Source of the DNA: Caballeronia mineralivorans PML1(12)
GTDB lineage: Bacteria; Pseudomonadota; Gammaproteobacteria; Burkholderiales; Burkholderiaceae
Assembly: GCF_001028175.1 (NCBI RefSeq)
Contig: NZ_AEJF01000062.1
Span: 124,001-188,000, forward strand
Direction: 5' to 3'
DNA: 64,000 nt
The position numbers and the translations under genes were made by a program. Below the pieces are notes generated by a model. That model made no database searches, had not been told where the DNA came from, and was given only the letters and a program-made list of their open reading frames with translations. Of this stretch, positions 17,029-27,608 are shown piece by piece. Positions within the stretch are counted from its first letter, which is position 1, and the number at the start of each line of letters is the position of its first letter.

Positions 17029-17484
17029 ATGAACGTTTACACTGCCATTGTCGGAAGTGCAGCCGAGCCTCGTATTTCCGATCTCGTTCACAACCTCGAA
17101 CACCACGGTCGCGTTGATTACCTGACCCTCAACGCCGACGATATCCAGCGACACCGCCTGCGTGCGACAACCGATGGCGGCGACGAATGCGGCGTTGCGC
17201 TTGACCGCGATGCGCAACTGTTTGACGGTGCGGTCCTGCGACTCAGTTCCGACTATGCGCTGATCGTGCGCACAAAGAACACCGCTTGGCTGAGCCTTGT
17301 CCCGCGAGATATCAGCGCGGCGCTGGAGCTCGGGTATTTTTCCGGAAACATGCACTGGAAGGTTCAATTCGACGGAGAGGTTTTAAAGATCGCCCTGAAG
17401 GGTGCGGTCGATGACTATCTGGCGCGTTTGCACCCGTTCATCGAGTCCGGCCGGGTGGTGCTTGCCGATCCTGCCCATGCTTGA
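17029..17484 (+). CDS. ureE: Urease accessory protein UreE
   Basis: Nickel metallochaperone of 151 residues that delivers nickel to the urease apoenzyme. The N-terminal half is the UreE beta-rich domain (RVDYLTLNADDIQRHRLRATT, then GDECGVALDRDA) and the C-terminal half includes ELGYFSGNMHWKVQFDG. The histidine-rich tail found in some UreE proteins is absent. It overlaps ureF by eight bases. It is a divergent, short UreE, recognised from motifs and from its position. Confidence 0.88.
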   Translation: MNVYTAIVGSAAEPRISDLVHNLEHHGRVDYLTLNADDIQRHRLRATTDGGDECGVALDRDAQLFDGAVLRLSSDYALIVRTKNTAWLSLVPRDISAALELGYFSGNMHWKVQFDGEVLKIALKGAVDDYLARLHPFIESGRVVLADPAHA

Positions 17485-18181
17485 GCCACCATCTACCCTG
17501 GGGCAAAAAGCGGCTGGTTTGCTGGCATCGCTACAGCACGCAGACACATTCTTCCCTAGTGGATCCATGGCATTTTCATGGGGACTGGAAGGGCTTCTTC
17601 GCGATCGGCTCGTAACGAACGCAATCACGCTGGCGGCTTTCGTCGAATCGCAGGCGCTGACGCGGTGGGCGACTTTCGACCAGGGCATTGTTTGCGCGAG
17701 CTGGGATGCGTTCGAGTCTCGTGAAGCGTGGCGCGAGGCAGATGCTTACGCGGAAGCCATGACACTGCCGCTGTCTTTGCGAACCGGCTCTCGGCGACTC
17801 GGCAGAACGCTGTCCGATGTACACGCGCGCCTCGGATCGCAAACCGCCAGCGAGCTGCTGCAGGAAATTGCCACCGGCGTTTCTCCCGGGCACCTCGCAG
17901 CCGTTCAGGGAATCCTGTGGCGCAGCTTCGGCATCAGCAAACTCGAGACACGCGTCATGTCGGCACATACGACATGTACCGGCGCGGTCAGCGCTGCGGT
18001 CAGGCTCGGGATCGTCGGGCACCTGGACGCGCAACGCATTCTGTCACGACTCAGGCAGCCGATCGCCGATGTACTGGACCGTCCGCCCCCAGCCTTGTCA
18101 GACCTATCCTCCGCGACATTTGCCGCTGACATCGCGTCAATATGCGGCGACGCGGTCGATGCCCGGATGTTCGCCAACTAG
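17477..18181 (+). CDS. ureF: Urease accessory protein UreF
   Basis: All-helical accessory protein of 234 residues, part of the UreD-UreF-UreG complex that activates urease. The segments [25 protein letters not shown] and [12 protein letters not shown] match UreF. The ATG at 17477 overlaps the ureE end; a longer frame from 17402 would add 25 residues out of register with the family. Eleven bases separate it from ureAB. Confidence 0.9.
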   Translation: MLEPPSTLGQKAAGLLASLQHADTFFPSGSMAFSWGLEGLLRDRLVTNAITLAAFVESQALTRWATFDQGIVCASWDAFESREAWREADAYAEAMTLPLSLRTGSRRLGRTLSDVHARLGSQTASELLQEIATGVSPGHLAAVQGILWRSFGISKLETRVMSAHTTCTGAVSAAVRLGIVGHLDAQRILSRLRQPIADVLDRPPPALSDLSSATFAADIASICGDAVDARMFAN

Positions 18182-18192
18182 AGAGATACACC

Positions 18193-18891
18193 ATGCTTTT
18201 GACACCGACAGAGTACGAGCGCCTTACTTTGTACACGGCAGCCGAATTGGCCCGGCGCCATCGGCACAAGGGGCTTCAGCTTAATCATCCTGAAGCGGTC
18301 GCCATCATCGCCGACGAGATATTGGAAGGCGCACGGGAGGGGCGCACGGTTGCTGACCTCATCGCCTTCGGGTCGACCTTGCTGACCCAGGACGATGTCT
18401 TGCCCGGCGTGGCCGAGATGCTGCCCATGCTGCAGGTTGAGGGGTCATTTCCGGACGGGACAAAACTGGTGACCATTCATCAACCGATTCGGCCGGGCAA
18501 GCTTGGACTGCCGGCGGATACCGTGGTACCTGGGGAGATCCTGGCTGCGGACGGGAATATCGAGCTCAACGTCAACCGGCAGACGGCGGTCGTGAAGGCA
18601 ATGAATACGGGTGACCGGCCGATCCAGATAGGAAGTCACTTCCATTTCTTCGAGGCGAACAAGGCACTCCGGTTCGATCGGCAGGTGGCGTTCGGTATGC
18701 GCCTGGACATCCCTGCGGGAACGGCGGTCCGGTTCGAACCAGGCGACGTGAAAGAAGTGAATCTCGTGGCGTTCGGCGGGACGCAGGAAATTTTCGGCAT
18801 GAATGGCCTGACCGCCGGTTCGATATCGGATCCGGACGTTCGCAAAGCCGCGATTGAACGTGCAAGAACGAACGGCTTTCAAGGAGCATAA
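18193..18891 (+). CDS. ureAB: Urease gamma-beta fusion subunit
   Basis: A single 232-residue subunit that combines the urease gamma and beta chains. Residues 1-100 are UreA-like ([22 protein letters not shown], then [20 protein letters not shown]). Residues 125-225 are UreB-like ([41 protein letters not shown] shortened here to its ends). Fused gamma-beta chains are known from Helicobacter and from some secondary ureases. The gene ends directly before ureC. Position and fusion set this urease apart from the three-gene ureABC type. Confidence 0.92.
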   Translation: MLLTPTEYERLTLYTAAELARRHRHKGLQLNHPEAVAIIADEILEGAREGRTVADLIAFGSTLLTQDDVLPGVAEMLPMLQVEGSFPDGTKLVTIHQPIRPGKLGLPADTVVPGEILAADGNIELNVNRQTAVVKAMNTGDRPIQIGSHFHFFEANKALRFDRQVAFGMRLDIPAGTAVRFEPGDVKEVNLVAFGGTQEIFGMNGLTAGSISDPDVRKAAIERARTNGFQGA

Positions 18892-20604
18892 ATGGTCACG
18901 ATGACGCGAAAGGCTTATGCGGAGATGTTTGGCCCGACGACCGGTGACGCGGTCCGCCTTGGCGATACGTCGCTGCTGGCTGAAATCGAGCATGACTACG
19001 CGGTTCCCGGCGATGAATGCCTGCATGGCGGCGGCAAGACCTTGCGTGACGGCATGGGGCTGATGTCAGGGCACGACAGCGCGGACGGCGCGCTCGACAT
19101 GCTGATCTGCAACGCAATGATTATCGATCCGGTGCTTGGGGTCATCAAGGGCGATATCGGTATCAAGGGTGGCCGGATTGTCGCCGTCGGCAAGGCAGGA
19201 AATCCCCAGACCATGGACGGCGTGCATCCTCGCCTGATCTGCGGCGTCGCGACTACCGTCAAGGACGCCGAGGGTTTGATCGCGACGCCCGGCGGTATCG
19301 ACGTCCACGTCCATTTCGATTCCGCCCAGCTTTGCGAGCACGCGATTTCGTCGGGATTGACCACCCTTATCGGCGGATCGCTAGGTCCAATCACGGTTGG
19401 CATCGACTGTGGCGGTTCCTGGAACGTCGGGCGAATGATGGAAGCGTCCGAGCAATGGCCGATCAACTTTGGCTTCCTGGGTCGGGGGAATTCCAGCAAA
19501 CCCGGCTCGCTTGTGGATCAACTGCGCGGTGGTTGCCTGGGTCTGAAAATTCACGAGGACTGGGGTGCGACGCCGTCAGTGATCGACACCTGTTTGTCCG
19601 TGGCCGATGACTACGATTTCCAGGTGCAGCTTCATACCGACACCCTCAACGAATCGGGATTCCTGGAGGACACGGTCGCTGCCATGAAGAACCGGACCAT
19701 CCATATGTATCACACGGAAGGCGCAGGCGGTGGCCACGCGCCTGACATTATCGCGGTGGCTGGCCGGCTCAATTGCCTTCCCTCGTCAACGAACCCGACC
19801 AACCCGTTCACGGTGAATACTTTCGACGAGCACCTGGACATGATCATGGTGTGCCATCACCTCAACCCGGCCGTCCCTGAGGATGTCGCGTTTGCAGAGT
19901 CCCGAATCCGTGCGCAGACCATATCAGCCGAGGACGTCCTTCACGACATGGGGGCGATTTCGATGCTGGGATCGGATAGCCAGGGGATGGGGCGCATCAA
20001 TGAAGTGATTTCGCGGACGTGGCAGCTTGCCTCGAAAATGAAAGATCAACGCGGACGCTTATCGGAAGAGATGTCTGCTCGTGGCGACAACGAGCGGATC
20101 AAACGCTATATCGCCAAGTACACGATCAACGCAGCGCGGACCTTCGGAATCGCCGATACGGTCGGCTCTCTTGAGGATGGTAAGTTAGCGGACATCGTCT
20201 TGTGGCGGCCTGCGTTCTTTGGCGTCAAACCCGAGGTCGTGGTCAAGGGCGGTTTCATCGCCTGGGGCGCCATGGGCGACTCCGCCGCATCCCTCATGAC
20301 GTGCGAGCCGCTTGCGCTGCGGCCGCAGTGGGGTGCGTTCGGCCGGGCGCCCGCAACGCTCGCGGTCAACTTCGTCAATCCGCTGGCGATTGAATCCGCG
20401 CTTGCCGCGCGGCTTGGGCTTTCCCGGAAGCTCGTCGCGTCTGGCGGGACCCGCAAGCTGACCAAGCGCGACATGCTGCACAACGACGCGTGCCCCGCCA
20501 TAAGCGTCAATCCACAGACATTCGATGTATTGATCGACGGTCAGGTCATTCGCTGCGACCCTGCGCGTGAAGTGCCCTTGAGCCGTCGATACATGTTGCG
20601 TTGA
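18892..20604 (+). CDS. ureC: Urease alpha subunit (catalytic)
   Basis: Hydrolyses urea to ammonia and carbamate at a dinuclear nickel centre. The 570-residue protein has the nickel-binding HVHF, the carbamylated lysine in [10 protein letters not shown], the histidines in [10 protein letters not shown] and [12 protein letters not shown], the flap VCHHL and the metal-binding aspartate in SDSQGMGR. All catalytic residues seem intact. It begins at the base after the ureAB stop. Some loops (for example [14 protein letters not shown]) differ from the common type, as expected for a separate urease lineage. Confidence 0.95.
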   Translation: MVTMTRKAYAEMFGPTTGDAVRLGDTSLLAEIEHDYAVPGDECLHGGGKTLRDGMGLMSGHDSADGALDMLICNAMIIDPVLGVIKGDIGIKGGRIVAVGKAGNPQTMDGVHPRLICGVATTVKDAEGLIATPGGIDVHVHFDSAQLCEHAISSGLTTLIGGSLGPITVGIDCGGSWNVGRMMEASEQWPINFGFLGRGNSSKPGSLVDQLRGGCLGLKIHEDWGATPSVIDTCLSVADDYDFQVQLHTDTLNESGFLEDTVAAMKNRTIHMYHTEGAGGGHAPDIIAVAGRLNCLPSSTNPTNPFTVNTFDEHLDMIMVCHHLNPAVPEDVAFAESRIRAQTISAEDVLHDMGAISMLGSDSQGMGRINEVISRTWQLASKMKDQRGRLSEEMSARGDNERIKRYIAKYTINAARTFGIADTVGSLEDGKLADIVLWRPAFFGVKPEVVVKGGFIAWGAMGDSAASLMTCEPLALRPQWGAFGRAPATLAVNFVNPLAIESALAARLGLSRKLVASGGTRKLTKRDMLHNDACPAISVNPQTFDVLIDGQVIRCDPAREVPLSRRYMLR

Positions 20605-20623
20605 ACCAGAGGAGAAGTTCGCT

Positions 20624-21301
20624 ATGGGTTTCGTTTCGCATTCTTTGGCCCTCGATTCAGCGACCGTTCCAGAGCCACGGCGGGGAGTAGCTCGGGCTGC
20701 GCGCGTCGGGATCGGCGGGCCTGTGGGCTCAGGCAAGACGCGCCTGCTCGAGCAACTCATCCCGCGCTTTGCGGCACGTGGCGTTGATCTGGCGGTCATC
20801 ACCAACGACCTCGTCACCCGCGAGGATGCGGAACGCGTCAGGCGCAGCGGCTTGATCGATCCGGAGCGCGTGCTAGCTGTCGAAACAGGCGCTTGCCCGC
20901 ACACGGCCATCCGCGAAGATCCAACCTTGAATTTGCAGGCTGCCGACTCGCTCGACGAGCGTTATGCGGGACTTCAGCTAGTCCTGATCGAATCCGGCGG
21001 CGACAATCTGGCATCTTCGTTTTCGCTGGATCTGGTGGACTACTGGCTCTTCGTTATCGACGTCGCGGCAGGTGACGACATCCCGCGCAAGCGTGGGCTG
21101 GGCGTCATCTCATGCGATCTGCTGGTCATCAACAAGTTTGATCTCGCGCAGTATGTTGGCGTGAACCTGGAGCGGATGGTGGCTGAAGCAAGAGAGGTGC
21201 GAAACCAACGGGCGGTGACGTTGACAAATTGCGCGACAGGGGACGGCGTTGACGCCGTGGTCGACGAGATCATTGAGAAAGTCCTGTTCGATGTTCATTG
21301 A
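20624..21301 (+). CDS. ureG: Urease accessory GTPase UreG
   Basis: GTPase of 225 residues that powers nickel insertion. The P-loop is GGPVGSGKT (residues 24-32), the metal-binding CPH motif is in [14 protein letters not shown], and NKFD of the G4 motif is near residue 167. It has an N-terminal arm of about 20 residues, longer than in many UreG. The end overlaps ureD by 11 bases. Confidence 0.94.
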   Translation: MGFVSHSLALDSATVPEPRRGVARAARVGIGGPVGSGKTRLLEQLIPRFAARGVDLAVITNDLVTREDAERVRRSGLIDPERVLAVETGACPHTAIREDPTLNLQAADSLDERYAGLQLVLIESGGDNLASSFSLDLVDYWLFVIDVAAGDDIPRKRGLGVISCDLLVINKFDLAQYVGVNLERMVAEAREVRNQRAVTLTNCATGDGVDAVVDEIIEKVLFDVH

Positions 21302-22199
21302 ATCCCGTTGTTCCCTTGAAGATACGGCGCAACTCGACCTGCGTTTTGACGCGAGTCCGACGGGTGAAACGTACCTGTCGAAGCAGCGCGCAGGCTATCC
21401 GTTTCACGTGGGCCGATTGCTCCAATGTGAAGAACCGGCTTGCCCCCAAGCGAGCGTTATCGTCCAGTCTTCGTCGGGGGGAATATTCGAGAACGATCGC
21501 CTGCACCAACGATTCGAAACAGGCGCGCACGCGGTAGCTCACGTGACAACGGCAGCCGCGACCATCGTGCATACGATGACAGCAGGCCGCGCCACTTCAA
21601 ACGTGTATATCGAGGCACATCGCCACGCTCGTTTTGATTATGTGCCGCAGCCGACCATCCTGTTCCCGCACGCTGTTTTTTCCAGTGCAATCGACGTGAT
21701 GCTGCATCCCGGCGCCGTCGTGTTCGTTCTCGATGCTTACCTGTCTCATGATCCAGGCGGCCGAGAAACAGCCTTCGGCCACCTTGAAACGTGTATCACG
21801 ATCTGGGACTCGGAAGGCGGGCTTCGCGCAAGGGACCGATTCACGATAGAGGGCCAGTTGACGGGCAGGCTGGGGCTCGGTGGGGTCGCGCAACCGTGGC
21901 GCTCGCATGGTGGATTGCTGGTATTGACTCTCGATGGCGACGCGGACGCAATCGCTCGAAGCATGAATCGCGTCTTTCAGAACGAAGGTCCCGATTATTC
22001 GAGGGTGTACGCAGGCGCTGGCGAACTACCCGGTAGTTGCGGTGCCTTCGCGCGTGTCCTTGCTCACGATGGCCAATTGCTGCAAAAGACGTTGCGCATG
22101 GCCTTGAATGCGGCGCGTCAAAACATGGGCGGGGCGGACCTGCCGTCGCTCAATCAATCAAGCCACGAACTCGCTCAGGAGAAGGAGAAGACATGCTGA
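21291..22199 (+). CDS. ureD: Urease accessory protein UreD
   Basis: Scaffold accessory protein of 302 residues (UreD/UreH) that links apo-urease to UreF and UreG. Family segments such as [27 protein letters not shown] and [14 protein letters not shown] are clear. ATG 21291 overlaps the ureG end and gives a normal start. The end overlaps the nickel transporter gene by seven bases. Confidence 0.9.
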   Translation: MFIESRCSLEDTAQLDLRFDASPTGETYLSKQRAGYPFHVGRLLQCEEPACPQASVIVQSSSGGIFENDRLHQRFETGAHAVAHVTTAAATIVHTMTAGRATSNVYIEAHRHARFDYVPQPTILFPHAVFSSAIDVMLHPGAVVFVLDAYLSHDPGGRETAFGHLETCITIWDSEGGLRARDRFTIEGQLTGRLGLGGVAQPWRSHGGLLVLTLDGDADAIARSMNRVFQNEGPDYSRVYAGAGELPGSCGAFARVLAHDGQLLQKTLRMALNAARQNMGGADLPSLNQSSHELAQEKEKTC

Positions 22200-23248
22200 A
22201 GCTGGATGCCTTGGGAGAAAGCGGCCCGCTGCGCCTCAGAATAGCTGTCCTTTATGCGGCATTGCTAGCGTTCAATCTGGGAGCGTGGCTCTGGGCGTTC
22301 ATTGCATTTCACGACTATCCCTTGCTATTGGGAACCAGCTTTCTTGCCTATTCTTTCGGCCTTCGGCATGCCGTGGATGCCGACCATATCGCCGCGATCG
22401 ACAACGTGACACGTAAGCTGATGCAGACCGGCAAGCGCCCGATCAGCATCGGCTTGATGTTCGCGCTCGGCCATTCAACGATCGTTGTGCTGGCGTCGGT
22501 TGGCATAGCGGCGACGGCAATGGCTTTGGAAGGGCGATTGGCGGGGTTGAAGGAAATTGGCGGCCTGATCGGGACGATTGTTTCCACACTGTTCCTGTTC
22601 GCCATCGCCACGATGAACCTGTTCGTTCTCCGATCGATAGTTGAGGCGTTTCAGCGTGTGCGAAGGGGAGAGCCTTGCGCAGAAGACGAGATCAACAGGC
22701 TCATGGGAGATCGGGGATTTCTTGCGCGTATTTTCAAACCGCTCTTCGGGGTGGTGACTAAAAGCTCGCACATGTATTTTCTCGGATTTCTATTCGGCCT
22801 TGGTTTTGATACCGCTACGGAGGTTGGACTACTGGGAATGTCGGCGGCGGGGGCGACACGAGGCATGCCGATCTGGTCGATCCTGGTTTTCCCCGTATTG
22901 TTCACGGCGGGTATGACCTTGGTCGACACGACCGACAGCATCCTGATGTTAGGCGCGTACGGGTGGGCGTTCACCAAGCCAATCCGCAAGCTCTACTACA
23001 ACATGACGATCACGACACTGTCCGTCGTCGTTGCTTTCTTCGTAGGCAGTATTGAGGGCCTTGGGCTCTTGGCGGAGAAGTGGCAATTACACGGCGTATT
23101 CTGGAGTGCAATCGGCAGTTTGAACGACAATTTCGGGACCGTTGGTTATGTAATCGTCGGCGTTTTCGTGCTCAGTTGGGCTGTCTCCGCAGCGGTCTAC
23201 AAGTGGAAGCGCGTTGAGAAAGCAGCAGCACGGACCGATTTTCTTTAA
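22193..23248 (+). CDS. Nickel/cobalt transporter, NiCoT family
   Basis: A membrane permease of 351 residues with about eight spans. The signature RHAVDADHIAAIDN in span II, LGFDTATEVGLL and TLVDTTDS are those of NiCoT proteins such as HoxN and NixA. It overlaps ureD and closes the operon, so it most likely brings in nickel for this urease. The ATG at 22193 has GGAGAAG before it. Confidence 0.95.
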   Translation: MLKLDALGESGPLRLRIAVLYAALLAFNLGAWLWAFIAFHDYPLLLGTSFLAYSFGLRHAVDADHIAAIDNVTRKLMQTGKRPISIGLMFALGHSTIVVLASVGIAATAMALEGRLAGLKEIGGLIGTIVSTLFLFAIATMNLFVLRSIVEAFQRVRRGEPCAEDEINRLMGDRGFLARIFKPLFGVVTKSSHMYFLGFLFGLGFDTATEVGLLGMSAAGATRGMPIWSILVFPVLFTAGMTLVDTTDSILMLGAYGWAFTKPIRKLYYNMTITTLSVVVAFFVGSIEGLGLLAEKWQLHGVFWSAIGSLNDNFGTVGYVIVGVFVLSWAVSAAVYKWKRVEKAAARTDFL

Positions 23249-23587
23249 TTTTCCTTTCAAGTTCCGCGCCGGGCATTCCCGGGTTCACGCCGTAGTGCCT
23301 TTCAGTTAAGACTTACTTGGAAAAGAGCCGCCCTTAGTAATGAGCGCGGCCTTTTGCATTTTTAGCACCAAGCGTGCGTATCCCGCGATGTGCTTCCGGC
23401 GCCGATCATAGTTGACGCCCTGTACAACAGCAGCCCTTCAATTGTTCGTTAAATCCCGCCAGTCAATTCGTTTTTTGCCGCTTTATCGCGGCTGAAGAGA
23501 TGTCTACATTTGCACGGACGCAAGCCGATTGGTTCCAGAAACAGCCAGTCATTTCCCACGGTACCTAATCTCTTCAAGGAAACGATT
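23249..23587 (+). other. Intergenic stretch after the urease operon
   Basis: Contains a probable terminator (see next entry) and, at its end, a CAAGGAAA ribosome-binding site for the SDR gene. I see no gene in it. A promoter for the SDR gene is expected between 23400 and 23560, but no box is convincing. Confidence 0.5.
23321..23355 (+). terminator. Probable terminator of the urt-ure operon
   Basis: AAAAG-A-GCCGC and GCGGC-CTTTT pair around a loop of about 14 bases, with one bulged A, and the structure ends in T residues. It lies 73 bases after the nickel transporter. Confidence 0.55.
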
Positions 23588-24334
23588 ATGAGCAAGCTCG
23601 CAGGTAAGGTGGCCGTCGTCACGGGCGCATCCAAGGGTATTGGAGCCGCTATCGCCAAGGCACTCGCAGCAGAGGGCGCTTCGGTGGTCGTCAACTATGC
23701 AAGCAGCAAGGCCGGCGCCGATGCCGTTGTCGCAGCGATTATCGCGGCCGACGGTAAGGCAGTTGCTGTCGGCGGCGATGTTTCGAAGGCGGCGGACGCG
23801 CAAGGCATTGTCAACGCGGCCATCGAAACGTTTGGGCGCCTCGACGTCCTCGTCAACAACTCGGGAATCTACGAGTTCTCGCCCATCGAAGAGATCACCG
23901 AAGAACACTTCCACAAACAGTTCAATACCAACGTATTAGGCGTGCTGCTCACCACGCAGGCCGCCGTGCGCCATCTCGGCGAGGGAGCGAGCATTATCAA
24001 TGTCAGTTCGGTCGTCACCAGCGTTACGCCGCCGGCAAGTGCCGTCTATAGTGGCACGAAAGGCGCGGTCGATGCGATCACCGGCGTGCTCGCGCGTGAA
24101 CTCGGGCCGAGGAAAATTCGCGTGAACTCAATCAATCCCGGCGTAGTGGTGACCGAGGGTACCCAGAGCTCAGGGATAATCGGGTCTGACCTTGAAACGT
24201 GGGCGCTCAGCCAGACTCCGCTCGGCCGGCTGGGTCAGCCGGATGACATCGCGTCGATCGCAGTGTTTCTTGCGTCGGACGACGCGCGCTGGATGACGGG
24301 CGAACACGTTGTCGCGAGTGGCGGCATGCGCTGA
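23588..24334 (+). CDS. Short-chain dehydrogenase/reductase
   Basis: NAD(P)-dependent oxidoreductase of 248 residues, classical SDR. The dinucleotide-binding TGASKGIGAAIA is at residues 13-24, NNSG at about 90, the catalytic serine in INVSSVVTS, and the YxxxK of VYSGTKGA near 155. ATG 23588 follows a GGAAA. The family is close to FabG-like 3-oxoacyl reductases of unknown specificity. It stands alone; a truncated LysR gene on the other strand, now cut by an insertion sequence, was probably its former regulator or neighbour. Confidence 0.9.
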   Translation: MSKLAGKVAVVTGASKGIGAAIAKALAAEGASVVVNYASSKAGADAVVAAIIAADGKAVAVGGDVSKAADAQGIVNAAIETFGRLDVLVNNSGIYEFSPIEEITEEHFHKQFNTNVLGVLLTTQAAVRHLGEGASIINVSSVVTSVTPPASAVYSGTKGAVDAITGVLARELGPRKIRVNSINPGVVVTEGTQSSGIIGSDLETWALSQTPLGRLGQPDDIASIAVFLASDDARWMTGEHVVASGGMR

Positions 24335-24352
24335 TCTGGACGGACGATTCTG

Positions 24353-24395
24353 CCTGGCGCGGACCCGCTGTGGTCCCGCCGGGCGCTTTTGGCGT
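24353..24395 (+). terminator. Hairpin after the SDR gene
   Basis: GGACC and GGTCC pair around CGCTGT, with outer GGCGC-type pairing to GGGCGC and a short T run. Plausible terminator for the SDR gene, weaker than the others listed. Confidence 0.35.
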
Positions 24396-24435
24396 CGTAG
24401 ACTCTAAAGTCTGGCTTGCGCGCAGTTGAGTGGAC

Positions 24436-24586
24436 TTATCGGTAGTGAAGGAGGCCTGCTATTTGCGATGCCGACTTCGTAGGGATTCGCACAAATTCGA
24501 TGAAACGCGCAACCACGGCATCGCTGCGAGCTGCCTGCCACGCTAACGTGATGGTGAGCTTGAGTCCGATCTGTGCGTCGCAGATC
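24436..24586 (-). pseudogene. C-terminal remnant of a LysR-type regulator
   Basis: On the minus strand this stretch reads as about 49 residues ending at a stop at 24436. It includes LTITLAWQAARSDAVVARFIEFVR, the usual LysR C-terminal pattern of LAW(R) followed by a last helix (given here at its key part). It is open up to the left end of the insertion sequence. No other part of a LysR gene is seen beyond the right end of the element, so the rest has been lost. Confidence 0.7.
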
Positions 24587-26203
24587 GGTCGATTCTGTTG
24601 AAAAACAGCTGTTTTTTAGCATGACGAAAAAATCCAGCGCGGCGACTTTGCCTTTTATATCGTCAGCAAACATGGGAATTTGATCAAAGCTGCGACTTCG
24701 TCGTTCGTCACGCAGTCGCAATCTCCGACTTGTCATCTCTAGCCATGAGTCGAATCGCCATTCGCCGTAGGTTTTGCGCCGTTGCTGCCAGCAAGAACTC
24801 ATCATGCGCACCGCTTGGCCCGCGCAACCGCAAACGGTCAAGCTTCAGGATGCGTTTGAGGTGCGCGAAGAGCATTTCCACCTTCTTTCGCTCTCTTCGA
24901 GATTGCTTGTAGGCGGATGTTGTCGCGATGCGTCTTGCCTCATCGCGCGCAGCTTCGTGGATGCTGCGCGTGACTTTGCGAAACGGGGTCTTCGGACAGC
25001 AGCGTTCTTTCATTGAACAGCCAGCGCAGTCGAGTTGGCTTGATCGATAGATAATCGTATCGGCCTTGGTGACGTGCGTACGCGAATTCTTGAATTGGCG
25101 ACGCTCACTGCGCAGCGCCTTCCCAGCAGGACAACGATACTCGTTGGCCGTCTCATTCCACTTAAACTCGCTAGTGGAGAATGCGTCGTCCTTGCGCGCG
25201 TACCTTTCCCAAACTGGGACGTGCGGTGCGATCTCTTTCTGCTCGACCATCCAGCCAAGCATCGCTGCAGTGCCGTAGGCGGTGTCGCCTACAAGGCGAG
25301 CGGGCTTGAGACAAAGCCGTTGTTCGACTCTATCAATCATCGTTTTCGTTGATTCGACCTCGTGGGATCGGTTTGCGGGCGTCGCCTCAACGTCCATGAT
25401 GATCCCCGCTTCCAGGTCGATCAGATAATTGGTCGAGTAGGCGAAGAACGCAGGGCCACCAGGCGCAGCGGTCCAGCTCGAGGCAGGATCGCTCAGGGAT
25501 ATCATCTTCGGGGGAGTAGACGACTCTGCGGATTCGGCTGCGTCGGAAGCTACTGGATTGCTCTCTTCGAGGGCCTGGAGATACTCCCGCACGGCGCGAC
25601 TCTGTTTTGCGGTAGGCCCCCAGTCGATGGGATCTGTTCCCGGCACCGCGCTTGAACGACTTGCATCAGCCTTGATAATACTTGCATCGATAGCGAATCC
25701 CTCACCCCTCACAAGCCCCTCAGCCATGCAACGGCCCAAGACGGATTCGAACACATGGCGTAAGACGTCGCTATCGCGAAAGCGTCCGTGGCGATTCTTA
25801 GAGAACGTCGAATGTTCAGGTACCGCGTCATCCAAACCCAGGCGGCAAAACCAACGATATGCCAGATTCAGATGGACCTCTTCGCATAGCCTGCGCTCGG
25901 AGCGAATGCCGAAGCAGTAGCCCACGATCAGCATGCGGATCATGAATTCTGGATCAATCGAAGGTCGACCGATCGGACTGTAGAAAGGCGCGAGGTGTTG
26001 ACGCAAGTCGCCGAGATCGAGCGCCCGGTCGATGCCTCGCAGCAGGTGAGTTTGAGGCACGTGATTGTCGAGGTTGAACGAGTAGAAAAGCTTGTTCTGC
26101 CCGCTATCCAGTTGACCCATCATGACGATCTTCTCCTCGTCGATCAATATCTAAAGGATACCTAACCATAAACATAAAGGCGACTTTTTCAACAGAATCG
26201 GCC
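24587..26203. mobile_element. Insertion sequence, IS1182-family type
   Basis: About 1617 bases long, bounded by inverted repeats: GGTCGATTCTGTTGAAAAA at 24587 and the reverse of TTTTTCAACAGAATCGGCC at 26185-26203, which differ at one base. One transposase gene on the minus strand fills it. I see no clear target-site duplication. It has cut a LysR gene on its left side. Confidence 0.85.
24708..26123 (-). CDS. Transposase, IS1182 family
   Basis: A DDE transposase of about 471 residues. The N-terminal part (LLRGIDRALDLGDLRQHLAPFYSPIGRPSIDPE, shown only as recognisable family type) and the later CPAGKALRSERRQ zinc-type region and VEMLFAHLKRILKLDRLRLRG are typical of IS1182 transposases. DDE candidates are FAIDASIIKAD, VGDTAYGT and the glutamate of VEMLFAHLKR. 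ATG 26123 is chosen because GAGGAG lies about nine bases before it; a TTG at 26147 is also in frame. No frameshift is seen, so it may be active. Confidence 0.9.
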   Translation of the reverse strand: MMGQLDSGQNKLFYSFNLDNHVPQTHLLRGIDRALDLGDLRQHLAPFYSPIGRPSIDPEFMIRMLIVGYCFGIRSERRLCEEVHLNLAYRWFCRLGLDDAVPEHSTFSKNRHGRFRDSDVLRHVFESVLGRCMAEGLVRGEGFAIDASIIKADASRSSAVPGTDPIDWGPTAKQSRAVREYLQALEESNPVASDAAESAESSTPPKMISLSDPASSWTAAPGGPAFFAYSTNYLIDLEAGIIMDVEATPANRSHEVESTKTMIDRVEQRLCLKPARLVGDTAYGTAAMLGWMVEQKEIAPHVPVWERYARKDDAFSTSEFKWNETANEYRCPAGKALRSERRQFKNSRTHVTKADTIIYRSSQLDCAGCSMKERCCPKTPFRKVTRSIHEAARDEARRIATTSAYKQSRRERKKVEMLFAHLKRILKLDRLRLRGPSGAHDEFLLAATAQNLRRMAIRLMARDDKSEIATA

Positions 26204-26374
26204 ATTTTGAGTCACTCAGCAAAGATTCGCTAACGTACGCTCGAAGAACGACAAAAGACATTCATCGATGACGCTTCGACCTTTCGCTTGAACTTACGCT
26301 CCGAGTTCGACAGGTCCAACGCGGCCGACGTTGTTCCGGACGGGGCCAAGTGATATTGCGGGGGATGAAAGGAA

Positions 26375-27067
26375 TCACAGATGTTTGGAAATAGAACTCA
26401 CCAACTTCCGTAGTTCGTCGAACTGCGTGATCAACTCGAGACACAGGACGAACGCCAGCATCGAAGACGGTCCTGGGTAGCGTTCAATCCATCGCAACGA
26501 TTGAGTCGCATAACGCGTTCTAACGGAGTCGCGCGTCATGACGTAAGTAATGGCGATCCCAATCGCGGCCCCCGCGAGCAAGTCGGTCGGGTAGTGAAAG
26601 CCGAGATAAGCGCGCGGAACGCAAATGAAGATCGCGGTGTATAGGAGAGCCAGCACACCAACTCGGCGCCAGACAATAAAAATGCCCGCCGCGACCGACA
26701 TCCACAGCATTGCGTGATCGCTCGGAAACGAACTCCACGTTGGCAGCATGGCGTCCGGTAGCGAGCCAGATGCAAAGTGCAGATGCAGGTTGGGGTCGTA
26801 GAGAGGACGCACCCGGAATGGCAACAAATCAGCGAGAAGTCTTCCAGTGGCGAGTGCCAACAGACTGCTCACGATCGTTGCGATGACCATTTCGCGCTGC
26901 CGCTCGCGACGCTCGCCAGGTTGGAACCATATCCACCACAAAACGGGGATGAGCACGAGGCCCTTGAACGTGTACAGATCTGTGAGGGCTTTTATTGCAT
27001 GGTTAAATACGAAGCCAAAGCTCAGTTTTGTAAGAAATGTCTCGATGGCCGTATCAAAGCTGTTCAT
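26375..27067 (-). CDS. PAP2-family membrane phosphatase
   Basis: A membrane protein of 230 residues with about five spans. The lipid phosphatase motifs are present in order: RVRP (in LLPFRVRPLYD), SFPSDHA in place of the commoner PSGH, and RAYLGFHYPTD (SRX5HX3D type). Such enzymes dephosphorylate prenyl or lipid pyrophosphates on the periplasmic side. ATG 27067 gives the best start; the upstream extension has no family match. It is monocistronic. Substrate unknown. Confidence 0.85.
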   Translation of the reverse strand: MNSFDTAIETFLTKLSFGFVFNHAIKALTDLYTFKGLVLIPVLWWIWFQPGERRERQREMVIATIVSSLLALATGRLLADLLPFRVRPLYDPNLHLHFASGSLPDAMLPTWSSFPSDHAMLWMSVAAGIFIVWRRVGVLALLYTAIFICVPRAYLGFHYPTDLLAGAAIGIAITYVMTRDSVRTRYATQSLRWIERYPGPSSMLAFVLCLELITQFDELRKLVSSISKHL

Positions 27068-27608
27068 TTTTTGTAGGCAATATGGAAGCAGGGCGAGCAA
27101 AACGGGAACCGCGCCCGTTCTCGGGGGCGCTTGGATGGCGAGTCACCGCGAACATAAAAGCGAGAGTGCGAGCAAAAACCATTCCCTGAGATCCGATAAC
27201 CGGCGCTGACAATGGACGGGGACTTCGCCTCATAGGCTGTCCTAACGAGCTTGCTCAAGGCATCAAGGAGGTCGCAACGCTCCCTGTGGCTCTGGTACGA
27301 CTGGGTGGCGAGCGTCGCCTCGAGGGCGTTTGATCACGGGTCGACTACTGAAGTTCGACATCGGACCGGGTCCGGCCAGATTGCGGCCATCGCGACCGTC
27401 GGATCGGATGACCGCTATTAACGAGAACGCGGACTGCTCAAGCGTTTCCAATTTCAAGCCTCAGCCCGTTGTTTCGGCAATGCGGAAGTGACCAGCTCGA
27501 CCTGACCATAGCAATCGAGAAGCGGTTGCGATAATCTCCAGCGTGCGCGCCGGGCGGACCGTCGCTGCCGAACAAGTTCAGGAACATAACCAGGGGGTTC
27601 GTTCCACG
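27068..27608. other. Intergenic stretch between PAP2 and MFS genes
   Basis: About 540 bases between two divergent genes. Open frames here are short and do not look coding. Promoters for both genes are expected, but I cannot place them with confidence. Confidence 0.5.
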
